Both the position numbers and the translations under genes were made by a program. Positions 44,662 to 52,514 of a stretch of 53,194 nucleotides of DNA are shown here, piece after piece; the stretch's first letter is position 1, and the number at the start of each line of letters is the position of its first letter. Where the stretch lies: positions 1 to 53,194 of the forward strand of contig CAIMMI010000087.1 of assembly GCA_903842505.1 (NCBI GenBank), written 5' to 3'. This DNA is from an uncultured Verrucomicrobiota bacterium (GTDB taxonomy: Bacteria; Verrucomicrobiota; Verrucomicrobiia; Limisphaerales; UBA9464). Under the pieces are notes generated by a model. The model did no database searches. It saw only the letters and a list, made by a program, of their open reading frames with translations, and was not told the origin of the DNA.

Positions 44662-46911
44662 ATGGCCAGCCATCAATGGAAATTCTTCCGCGCGGGCGGA
44701 TTTGATCAGGTCAAACTCGAGAGCGGCGCTGACCTCCTCAACCTCGATCAACTCGATCAGAAACTCTGGGTCGCCCTCGCCTGCCCCACCAATGGCCTCG
44801 AGTTCGATCCCAAGACCGCTGCCCTCATCGACACCGACAAGGACGGCCGCATCCGCGCCAACGAACTCATCACCGCCATCAAGTGGGCCGGCGGCCTCCT
44901 CAAGAACGCCGACGACCTGATCAAGGGCTCCGCAACCCTCCCCCTCGCGTCCATCAACGACGCTACCCCCGACGGCAAGGCGGTCCTCGCCTCCGCCCGT
45001 CAGATCCTCGGCAACCTCGGCAAGAAGGACGCCACCACCATCGGCCTCGACGAAGTCGCCGACACCGCAAAGATCTTCGCCCAGACCCTCTTCAACGGCG
45101 ACGGCATCGTCCCCGCCGATTCCGCCTCGGATGACGCCACCAAGGCCGCCATCAGCGACGTCATCGCCTGCGTCGGCTCAGTGACCGACCGCTCCGGCAA
45201 ACCCGGGGTGAACGTGGCCCTGGTCGAGAAATTCTTCGCCGAGGCCGCCGCTTTCGACACCTGGATCACGAGGTCCGAAACCGAAGCCGCCACCCTCCTG
45301 CCGCTCGGAGCCGCCACGGCCGACGCCGTCGCTGCCGTGAAGGCCGTGAAGACCAAGGTCGATGACTACTTCGGCCGTTGCCGCCTCGCCGCCTTCGATC
45401 CCCGCGCGCTCGGCGCGTTGAACCGCGAGGAGAAGGAATACCTCGCCATCGCCGCCAAGGATCTCCAGATCACCGCCGCCGAAGTCGCCGGATTCCCCCT
45501 GGCGCAGGTCGCCGCCGGCAAACCCCTGCCCCTCGGCACCGGCATCAATCCTGCCTGGGCCGCCGCCATCGGCACGCTCATTGCCGCTGCCGTGAAGCCC
45601 GTCCTCGGCGTCCGCGACAGCCTCACCGAAGCCGACTGGGCCGCCCTCCTCGGCAAGCTCGGTCCCTTCGAGTGCTGGAGCGCCGGGAAGGCTGGAACCA
45701 CCGTCGAGAAGCTCGGCAAGGATCGTGTCCGCGCCCTGCTCACCTCCGGTTCCAAGGCCGCGATCCTCGCACTCATCGCCCAGGACAAGGCCCTCGAAAC
45801 CGAAGCCAATGCCATCTCGACCGTCGAGAAACTCATCCGCCTGAACCGGGACCTGTACCGGCTCGCAACGAATTTCGTGAACTTCAAGGACCTCTACGAT
45901 GCCGGCGAAGCCGCCATCTTCCAGGTCGGCACCCTGTTCCTCGACCAACGCTCCTGCACCCTCTGCATCACCGTCGAGGACGCCGGCAGACACGGCACCA
46001 TGGCCGGACTCGCTGGCGCCTACCTCGCCTACGTCGACTGCGTCCGCAAGGGCTCCGGCGAGAAGCTCTCCATCGTCGCCATCTTCTCCCAGGGCGATGA
46101 CGACAACCTGATGGTCGGCCGCAACGGTCTGTTCTACGACCGCAAGGGCAAGGACTACGACGCCACCATCACCAAGATCATCGCCAACCCGATCTCCCTC
46201 CGGCAGGCCTTCTGGTCCCCGTACAAGAAGTTCGTCCGCCTCATCGAGGAACAGGTCGCCAAACGCGCTGCTGCCGCCGATGCCGACGCCAACGCCAAGC
46301 TCGCCGCCGCCGCCGCCGCGACCGCCAATGCCGACAAGGCCGCTCCGGCACCCGCCGCGGCCGAACCCAAGAAGATCGACGTCGGCATGGTCGCTGCCCT
46401 GTCCGTCGCCTTCGGCAGCATCGGCACCGCCTTCGCCTACGTCCTCGGACTGTTCAAGGGCGTCACGCCGCCCCAACTGCTCCTCGGCTTCATCGGCGTC
46501 ATCGCCCTGATCTCCGGGCCGTCGATGATCCTCGCCTACATCAAGCTCCGGAAGCGCAACCTCGGCCCCATCCTCGATGCCAACGGCTGGGCCGTGAACG
46601 CCGCCGCCAAGATCAACGTGCCTTTCGGCACCTCGCTCACCGGCATCGCCCAGCTCCCGCCGGGATCCTCCGTCGACTACAACGACTCCTACGCCGAGAA
46701 GAGCTTCCCCTGGAAGATGTGGCTCGCCGTCATCCTCTTCGCCTACCTCGGGTTCAATTACTATCAAGCCAAGTACGATGACTCCCTGCCCAACGCCGTG
46801 AAGAGCACCGAACTGCTCGGCAAGCTCTCGCCCAAGTACGTGGATCCCGCCAAGGCCACCAAGACCGACTCCACCAACGGCCCGGTCAAGGCTCCCGAGC
46901 CCGCCAAGTAA
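44662..46911 (+). CDS. Large EF-hand membrane protein of unknown function
   Basis: 749 residues. An early EF-hand calcium loop DTDKDGRIRANE (57-68) has all ligand positions. The long middle part is alanine-rich and mostly helical with LNREEKEYLAIAAKDLQIT; a CTLC pair (Cys432, Cys435) sits in FLDQRSCTLCITVEDAG. An Ala-rich linker (about 530-570) leads to three membrane helices near 575-600, 605-628 and 684-702, and the C-terminus is polar. Proteins of this build are known only as EF-hand domain proteins. A calcium-responsive envelope role is plausible but unproven. A strong terminator follows 35 bases after the stop. Confidence 0.8.
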   Translation: MASHQWKFFRAGGFDQVKLESGADLLNLDQLDQKLWVALACPTNGLEFDPKTAALIDTDKDGRIRANELITAIKWAGGLLKNADDLIKGSATLPLASINDATPDGKAVLASARQILGNLGKKDATTIGLDEVADTAKIFAQTLFNGDGIVPADSASDDATKAAISDVIACVGSVTDRSGKPGVNVALVEKFFAEAAAFDTWITRSETEAATLLPLGAATADAVAAVKAVKTKVDDYFGRCRLAAFDPRALGALNREEKEYLAIAAKDLQITAAEVAGFPLAQVAAGKPLPLGTGINPAWAAAIGTLIAAAVKPVLGVRDSLTEADWAALLGKLGPFECWSAGKAGTTVEKLGKDRVRALLTSGSKAAILALIAQDKALETEANAISTVEKLIRLNRDLYRLATNFVNFKDLYDAGEAAIFQVGTLFLDQRSCTLCITVEDAGRHGTMAGLAGAYLAYVDCVRKGSGEKLSIVAIFSQGDDDNLMVGRNGLFYDRKGKDYDATITKIIANPISLRQAFWSPYKKFVRLIEEQVAKRAAAADADANAKLAAAAAATANADKAAPAPAAAEPKKIDVGMVAALSVAFGSIGTAFAYVLGLFKGVTPPQLLLGFIGVIALISGPSMILAYIKLRKRNLGPILDANGWAVNAAAKINVPFGTSLTGIAQLPPGSSVDYNDSYAEKSFPWKMWLAVILFAYLGFNYYQAKYDDSLPNAVKSTELLGKLSPKYVDPAKATKTDSTNGPVKAPEPAK

Positions 46912-46946
46912 GCCAATCCACGACGCCCACGTCGTCGGCACACAAC

Positions 46947-46982
46947 AAGGCCCGGATCGCCCCCCGCGATCCGGGCCTTTTT
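46947..46982 (+). terminator. Intrinsic terminator after the EF-hand gene
   Basis: AAGGCCCGGATCG and CGATCCGGGCCTT form a perfect 13-bp stem with a seven-base loop, followed by a run of five T. Confidence 0.9.
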
Positions 46983-46987
46983 CTTAC

Positions 46988-47059
46988 ATCGTAGCCGCCG
47001 ACGTCCGGAGGCGGTCCCCATCCGCATCGTAGCCGACGACGTCAGGAGGCGGTCCCCGG
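46988..47059. repeat. 38-bp tandem repeat, two units
   Basis: Two near-identical units start ATCGTAGCCG at 46988 and 47026, each continuing to GGAGGCGGTCCCC. They differ at a few bases. The region 46912-47553 contains no gene; it is filled by four repeat families. Confidence 0.6.
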
Positions 47060-47133
47060 GGGAGTTCCCAGTCCCCAGTTCCCAGATCCCAGTTCTGGCA
47101 ACTGGCGACTGGCATCTGGGAACTCTCTCCGGG
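47056..47133. repeat. CCAGT hairpin element, copy 1
   Basis: It begins CCCGGGGGAGTTCCCAGTCCC and ends CATCTGGGAACTCTCTCCGGG. AGTTCCCAGAT and ATCTGGGAACT pair perfectly, and GGCAACTGG/GGCGACTGG units lie between. A copy with A instead of C at two places is at 47474. Confidence 0.65.
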
Positions 47134-47139
47134 TCCACA

Positions 47140-47393
47140 ACGCCGGAGGCGTTGCAGCCGGTAGCCCGGGGTGCGAAGCGACCCCGGGTCCAAGGCCCCA
47201 TTTCGACATCAACCCCGGAGGGGTTGCAGACGGCGTGCTCTTCCTTGATTCGCGGCTGGGTAAACGATTCCGGGCTCCCCTGCGATCCGACCCCTTCTTA
47301 CCCCTGCCGGGGAACAGATGGATTTTCGCGCGCGTTCCCCGGGTAGGCGCTGACGCGCCAACCCGGGGCTATCGGCTGTAACGCCTCCGGCGT
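47140..47393. repeat. 254-bp inverted repeat element
   Basis: The left end (ACGCCGGAGGCGTTGCAGCC at 47140) and the right end (GGCTGTAACGCCTCCGGCGT at 47374) are inverted copies with one mismatch in 20, and the similarity extends inward through GGTAGCCCGGGG / CCCGGGGCTATC. The interior holds a shorter AACCCCGGAGGGGTTGCAG hairpin. There is no convincing coding frame. Confidence 0.65.
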
Positions 47394-47473
47394 ACCCGAC
47401 GAACCCGTGAATGGAAACGACGCCCTGCCGAATGGCCCACCCGCAGCTTCCAACCAACGTCAGAAGGCGGGCG

Positions 47474-47552
47474 CCGGGGGAGTTACCAGTCCCCAGTTAC
47501 CAGGGCTCCAGTACTGGCATCTGGGGACTGGCAACTGGCAACTCGCCCCACC
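47474..47552. repeat. CCAGT hairpin element, copy 2, ending in CTCGCCCCACC
   Basis: It begins CGGGGGAGTTACCAGTCCCC. CCAGTCCCCAG pairs with CTGGGGACTGG. The right end is a perfect CTCGCCCCACC (47542-47552), the terminus of the other inverted-repeat family, placed one base before the end of the pyruvate carboxylase gene. Confidence 0.65.
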
Positions 47553-47553
47553 C

Positions 47554-50500
47554 CTACGCCCGGAGCTTCACCAGCAGGTCCTTGCTCTCCACCGTTTCAC
47601 CCAGCGTGACGTGCACGGCATCGACCACGCCATCGACCGGCGACGTCACCGTGGTCTGCATCTTCATCGCCTCCATCATGAGGATCTTGTCCCCCTTCGC
47701 GATCTTCTGGCCGACGGTCACCGAGATCGTGGCCACGAGGCCCGGAATCGGTGCGCCCACCTGGGTCGGATCCGCGATGTCCGCCTTGGGCCGGGTCTTG
47801 GACTGTGGCGCCACCTTGCGGTCGTTGACGTAGGCTTCGCGGGAAATGCCATTCAACTCGAATGTCACCGTGCGGCGGCCGTCCTTGTCCGGCTCGCTCA
47901 CGTTGATGAGTTTGATGATGAGCGTCTTTCCCTCCTGGATCGCAACGCTGATCTCTTCCCCGCGGCGCAGGCCGTAAAAGAATGCCGTCGTCGGCAGCAC
48001 CGACACGTCGCTGTACTCACGAAGGTGCTTCGAGAAATCCACGAACACCTGCGGATACATGAGGTGCGAGAACAGGTCGTCCTCCGCCACCGGCCGCTTG
48101 AGCTTCGTCGCCAACTCCTCGCGCAACTTGTCAAAGTTCGCCGGCTCCGCCACCGCCCCGGGGACCACTCCCCGTTGGAAGTTCTTTCGGGCTTCAGCGT
48201 GCCGCTTCTCGCCCAGCACCACCCGGGACAGCCCTTCCGGCCAACCGCCCTCGGGCCAGCCCAGGCCACCCGACAGCATGTCCACCACCGACTCCGGGAA
48301 CGGCGTCGCGCCCGGTTCCAGGTTGAGCACGTCCACCGGCTTGATGCCACGGCTGAAGAGGAAGAGCGCCATGTCGCCGACAACCTTCGACGACGGCGTG
48401 ACCTTCACGATGTCGCCGAACAGTTGGTTCACCTCCGCGTACATCCGCGCGATCTCGGGCCACCGATGCGACACGCCCATGCTCGCCGCCTGCTCCTTGA
48501 GATTCGTGTACTGCCCGCCCGGCATCTCGTGCAGGTAAACCTCCGCTGAGCCCGTCTTCGGCGCGGTGTCGAAGGGCGCGTAGGTCTCGCGAACCTTCTC
48601 CCAGTAGTCCGAGAACTCGTTCAGCGTCTCGACGTCGAGCTTCGTGTCGCGCGGCGCATTCTGCAGGGCCGCCGCCACCGAGTTGAGGTTCGGCTGGGAC
48701 GTGCTGCCCGACATCGACGCCATCGCGAGGTCGACGATGTCCACGCCGGCGTCCGACGCCTGCAGGATCGACGACGCCTGCACGCCCGCCGTGTCGTGCG
48801 TGTGGAAATGCACTGGGATCCCGATCTCATCCTTGAGCGCCTTCACCAGCTTGCGCGCGGCGAACGGACGGCACAGACCCGCCATGTCCTTGATCGCGAT
48901 CATGTGCGCTCCCATGCGCTCCAGTTCCTTCGCCAACCGCACGTAATACTGCAGCGGATACTTGTCGCGCTTCGGATCGAGGATGTCGCCCGTGTAGCAC
49001 ACCGCCGCCTCGCAGATCGCGTGCGTCCCCTGCACGGACTCCATCGCGACCTTCAGGTTCGGCAGGTAGTTCAACGAATCGAAGATCCGGAAGATGTCCA
49101 TCCCGGACGCCGCCGCGTGCTTCACGAATCCGGCCACGACGTTGTCGGGGTAGTTCGAATAACCCACTGCATTCGATCCGCGGAACAGCATCTGGAAGCA
49201 GATGTTCGGGATCTTCGCCCGCAACTGGCGCAACCGTTCCCACGGATCCTCGCTCAGGAACCGCATCGAGGTGTCGAAGGTCGCCCCACCCCACATCTCC
49301 AGCGAGAAGAGACCCGTCTTCGCATCCCCCAACCGCCGCGCCAGCGCGTCGGCGCAGGCCAGCATGTCGTAGGAACGCACCCGGGTCGCCATCAGCGACT
49401 GATGCGCGTCCCGGAACGTGGTGTCCGTCACCAGCAACCGCTTCTGCTTCCCAACCCATTCCGCAAAGCCCCGCGGCCCGAGTTCCAGCAGCAGGTCGCG
49501 CGTTCCCTTCGGAATCGGCGTGAGCAAATCAAACCTGGGCACCACCGGCGCATCGAACGGCTTCGTCGGCCGATAGCCCTTCGAATGCGGATTGCCGTTC
49601 ACGAGGACGTTGCCCAGGAAGTTGAGCAGCTTGGTCGCCCGATCCTTCCGCGGCTTGAACGCGAACAACTCAGGCGTCGTATCGATCAGCGTCGTCGTCG
49701 CCTGCCCCTCCCGGAACACGCCGTACGTGATGACGTTTTCCAGAAACGGAATGTTGGTCTTCACCCCGCGGATGCGGAATTCCGACAGCGCCCGATGCAT
49801 GCGGTCGCACGCCAGGTGGTACGTCTGTCCGCTGGCAATCACCTTCACCAACATGGAGTCGTAGAACGGCGTGATCACCGCGCCCGAGTAGCCCATGCCG
49901 CCGTCCAACCGGATCCCGAACCCGCCCGGCGACCGGTAGGCCAGCAGACGGCCATAGTCCGGCATGAACTTGTTCTCCGGATCCTCCGTCGTCACCCGGC
50001 ACTGGATCGCATAGCCGTTGCACGGAACCTTGTCCTGCGTCGGCATCCCAACCTCCGGCGAATGCAGCGAATGCCCCTGCGCGATCAGGATCTGCGCCCG
50101 CACCAGGTCCAACCCCGTCACCACCTCGGTCACCGTGTGCTCGACCTGGATCCGCGGGTTCATCTCGATGAAGAACCACTCGTGCCGGTCGAGATCGTAC
50201 AGGAACTCGATCGTCCCCGCGTTGTCGTAGCGGACCTCCTTGGCCATCCGCGCCGCCGCCGCGCACAACTCCTGAATCACGCCCGGCGGCAACCCGTAGC
50301 TCGGGGCCACCTCAACGACCTTCTGATGCCGCCGCTGCACCGAGCAGTCGCGCTCGTACAGGTGGATGACGTTCCCGTGCTGGTCGCCCAGGATCTGCAC
50401 CTCGATGTGCTTCGCCCGGGGAATGTACTTCTCCAGGAAGACCGCCGGATTGCCGAACGCCCGCTCCGCCTCGGACTGCGCCTCGTCCAGCAGGTTCGCC

Positions 50501-51081
50501 AGTTCCGACGACTTCTGCACGACCCGCATGCCGCGCCCACCCCCGCCAAAGGCTGCCTTGATGATCAGCGGGAACCCGATCGACTTCGCGATCTTCATCG
50601 CCTCGTCGCGATCCTCGATCGGTTCCTCCGTTCCCGGCAGCACCGGAACGTTGATCCGCTTCGCCAACGCCCGCGCCGCCGTCTTGTCGCCCATCATCTC
50701 GAGCAACTCCGGCCGCGGCCCCACGAAGGCGATCCCCGCCTCCGCACAGGCCCGCGCGAAATGCGCGTTCTCCGAAAGGAAGCCGTAGCCCGGGTGGATC
50801 GCATCCACCCCGCGCGCCTTCGCCAGCGCCACGATGCTCTCGATGTCGAGATACGCCGCCACCGGTCCCTTGCCCTGCCCGATCAGGTACGCCTCGTCCG
50901 CCTTGAACCGGTGCATGCAGAAGCGGTCCTCCTGCGCGAAGACGGCCACGGTCGGAATCCCCATTTCATTCGCCGCCCGGAAGATCCGGATGGCGATCTC
51001 GGAACGATTCGCGGCCATGAGCTTGCGGAACCCACGGCGACCGACGACGGGACTGGGAGACGATACAGTGCGTTGCGGCAT
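47554..51081 (-). CDS. pyc: Pyruvate carboxylase
   Basis: 1175 residues, the full single-chain form. The biotin carboxylase part comes first (FRKLMAANRSEIAIRIFRA, HPGYGFLSEN, ATP loop AAFGGGGRGMRVV, FIEMNPRIQVEHTVTE). The carboxyltransferase part follows (DTTFRDAHQSLMATRVR, MWGGATFDTSMRFL, metal-site HFHTHDTAG), then the conserved PYC C-terminal region, and the biotinyl domain with MEAMKM (Lys1140) at the end. It carboxylates pyruvate to oxaloacetate using ATP and bicarbonate to refill the TCA cycle. Both sides are repeat DNA, so it is probably transcribed alone. Confidence 0.97.
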   Translation of the reverse strand: MPQRTVSSPSPVVGRRGFRKLMAANRSEIAIRIFRAANEMGIPTVAVFAQEDRFCMHRFKADEAYLIGQGKGPVAAYLDIESIVALAKARGVDAIHPGYGFLSENAHFARACAEAGIAFVGPRPELLEMMGDKTAARALAKRINVPVLPGTEEPIEDRDEAMKIAKSIGFPLIIKAAFGGGGRGMRVVQKSSELANLLDEAQSEAERAFGNPAVFLEKYIPRAKHIEVQILGDQHGNVIHLYERDCSVQRRHQKVVEVAPSYGLPPGVIQELCAAAARMAKEVRYDNAGTIEFLYDLDRHEWFFIEMNPRIQVEHTVTEVVTGLDLVRAQILIAQGHSLHSPEVGMPTQDKVPCNGYAIQCRVTTEDPENKFMPDYGRLLAYRSPGGFGIRLDGGMGYSGAVITPFYDSMLVKVIASGQTYHLACDRMHRALSEFRIRGVKTNIPFLENVITYGVFREGQATTTLIDTTPELFAFKPRKDRATKLLNFLGNVLVNGNPHSKGYRPTKPFDAPVVPRFDLLTPIPKGTRDLLLELGPRGFAEWVGKQKRLLVTDTTFRDAHQSLMATRVRSYDMLACADALARRLGDAKTGLFSLEMWGGATFDTSMRFLSEDPWERLRQLRAKIPNICFQMLFRGSNAVGYSNYPDNVVAGFVKHAAASGMDIFRIFDSLNYLPNLKVAMESVQGTHAICEAAVCYTGDILDPKRDKYPLQYYVRLAKELERMGAHMIAIKDMAGLCRPFAARKLVKALKDEIGIPVHFHTHDTAGVQASSILQASDAGVDIVDLAMASMSGSTSQPNLNSVAAALQNAPRDTKLDVETLNEFSDYWEKVRETYAPFDTAPKTGSAEVYLHEMPGGQYTNLKEQAASMGVSHRWPEIARMYAEVNQLFGDIVKVTPSSKVVGDMALFLFSRGIKPVDVLNLEPGATPFPESVVDMLSGGLGWPEGGWPEGLSRVVLGEKRHAEARKNFQRGVVPGAVAEPANFDKLREELATKLKRPVAEDDLFSHLMYPQVFVDFSKHLREYSDVSVLPTTAFFYGLRRGEEISVAIQEGKTLIIKLINVSEPDKDGRRTVTFELNGISREAYVNDRKVAPQSKTRPKADIADPTQVGAPIPGLVATISVTVGQKIAKGDKILMMEAMKMQTTVTSPVDGVVDAVHVTLGETVESKDLLVKLRA

Positions 51082-51154
51082 AATCAGCGAAGCCCCGTTA
51101 TACGCCCGCCCTCACCCGACAGGCAAAGAAAGAACCGGAAGCCAGGTGACCCAC

Positions 51155-51325
51155 CGCGTGGGGGCACGCGGCCAACAAAACGTGTTGCACTCCTCCCGCG
51201 TAGGCCGGGTGCCCTCACCCGGCGACGTTCGTAACCCCGCCGCGTGGGGGCACGCGGCCTACAAAGCGTGTTGCACTCCCCCCGTGTAGGCTGGGTGCCC
51301 TCACCCGGCGACGTTCGTAACCCGC
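51155..51325. repeat. 86-bp tandem hairpin repeat, two units
   Basis: Units start CGCGTGGGGGCACGCGGCC at 51155 and 51241; a third start (CGCGT) appears at 51326. Each unit holds two self-complementary parts, CGCGTG-GGGG-CACGCG and a G(C/T)(C/T)GGGTG-CCCT-CACCCGGC-type hairpin. With flanks it fills the 310-base gap upstream of both divergent genes (pyc and the SMP-30 gene). A core repeat TTGAAACTTGAAACTGAA follows at 51349. Confidence 0.75.
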
Positions 51326-51391
51326 CGCGTCGCCGTTGGAACGGCCCTTGAAACTTGAAACTGAATCCTTCCAACTTCCCCCACACTCACC

Positions 51392-52294
51392 ATGCACGCG
51401 CTCCGCTCCGCCCTTCTCGCATCCTTTGCCGCCGCCGGCCTCGCCATCACGACCCTCGCCGCCGACAACCCGCTCCTCGCACCCGACGCGAAGATCGAGA
51501 AGCTCGCCTCCGGGTACCAGTTCACCGAAGGCCCCGCCGCCGACAAGGCCGGCAACATCTACTTCACCGACCAACCCAATGACCGGATCGTCCGCTGGGA
51601 CGCCACCACCCGGACGTTCGCCGACTGGATGAAGCCCGCCGGGCGCGCCAACGGGATGTTCTTCGACCACCAGGGCAACCTCATCGCCTGCGCCGACGGC
51701 AAGAACGAGCTGTGGTCGATCACGCCCGACAAGAAGGTCACCGTCCTGCTGAAGGATTATCAGGGGAAGCTGTTCAACGGCCCCAATGACGTCTGGATCC
51801 GTCCCGACAACGGCCTGTACTTCACCGACCCGTTCTACAAGCGCCCCTACTGGAACCGCGGTGCCTCCGAGCAGGACGGCCAGCACGTGTATTACCTGCC
51901 GGCTGACCGCTCCGCCGTCCGCCGCGTCACGACCGACCTCAAGCAGCCCAACGGCATCGTCGGCACCCCCGACGGCAAGCAGCTTTACGTCGCCGACATC
52001 GGAGCCGGGAAGACGTACCGATACGACATCCTCCCCAACGGCGATCTCGGCGGAAAGAAGCTGTTCTGCGAAATGGGATCCGACGGCATGACCCTCGACG
52101 CCGACGGCAACCTCTACCTCACCGGCCGGGGCGTCACCGCCTTCAACCGAGCCGGCGAGAAGATCGCCCAGTTCCCCATCCCCGAGGGCTGGACCGCCAA
52201 CGTCCGCTTCGGCGGCTCGAACCGCGACTACCTCTTCATCACCGCCGGAACCTCGATCTACGGCGTCCAATTGAAGGTCAAGGGAGCGCAGTAA
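51392..52294 (+). CDS. SMP-30/gluconolactonase-like secreted protein
   Basis: 300 residues with a signal peptide (LLASFAAAGLAITTLAAD). The six-bladed beta-propeller pattern is clear: FTEGPAADKAGNIYFTD, NGMFFDHQGNLIACADG, LFNGPNDVWIRPDNGLYFTDP, QPNGIVGTPDGKQLYVADI and GSDGMTLDADGNLYLTG. Likely metal ligands are Glu46, Asn132 and Asp231. The family hydrolyses sugar lactones such as gluconolactone. Export to the periplasm fits a role in extracellular sugar use. It stands alone, with inverted-repeat copy D downstream. Confidence 0.92.
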   Translation: MHALRSALLASFAAAGLAITTLAADNPLLAPDAKIEKLASGYQFTEGPAADKAGNIYFTDQPNDRIVRWDATTRTFADWMKPAGRANGMFFDHQGNLIACADGKNELWSITPDKKVTVLLKDYQGKLFNGPNDVWIRPDNGLYFTDPFYKRPYWNRGASEQDGQHVYYLPADRSAVRRVTTDLKQPNGIVGTPDGKQLYVADIGAGKTYRYDILPNGDLGGKKLFCEMGSDGMTLDADGNLYLTGRGVTAFNRAGEKIAQFPIPEGWTANVRFGGSNRDYLFITAGTSIYGVQLKVKGAQ

Positions 52295-52321
52295 GCCCTT
52301 CATGGGCGGCCTCCATCGAGA

Positions 52322-52415
52322 GGTGGGGCGAGTGTCCTCACGAGCCGATTCCGGCATTTCTCTGGCCTGAAGCTCACAATTCCCATCTTCAGAGCGGCCC
52401 GAGTCTCGCCCAACC
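52322..52415. repeat. Inverted-terminal-repeat element, copy D
   Basis: The left end GGTGGGGCGAGTGTCCTCAC with GAGCCG inside faces CGGCCCGAGTCTCGCCCAACC on the right (outer 11 bp with one mismatch). Length is 94 bp. The interior lacks the CAAGTTT core, unlike copies A and B. Confidence 0.65.
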
Positions 52416-52514
52416 CGTTTTGGGGGCTGTGTCCAGCTGCGCCCCCCGTCCATTTTCCCAAAACTGCGCACTCCCCGAACCGCCCGGCCCCCTGTACGTT
52501 CCGGGTCGACAGCG

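Noticed and set aside
46988-47552. Possible CRISPR array
   Set aside because: The repeats are of different families and unequal lengths, with no regular repeat-spacer order and no cas genes in the window.
48796-51234. An 812-codon open frame antisense to pyc
   Set aside because: It is a GC-driven shadow, arginine- and histidine-rich without domains, and it runs into repeat DNA.
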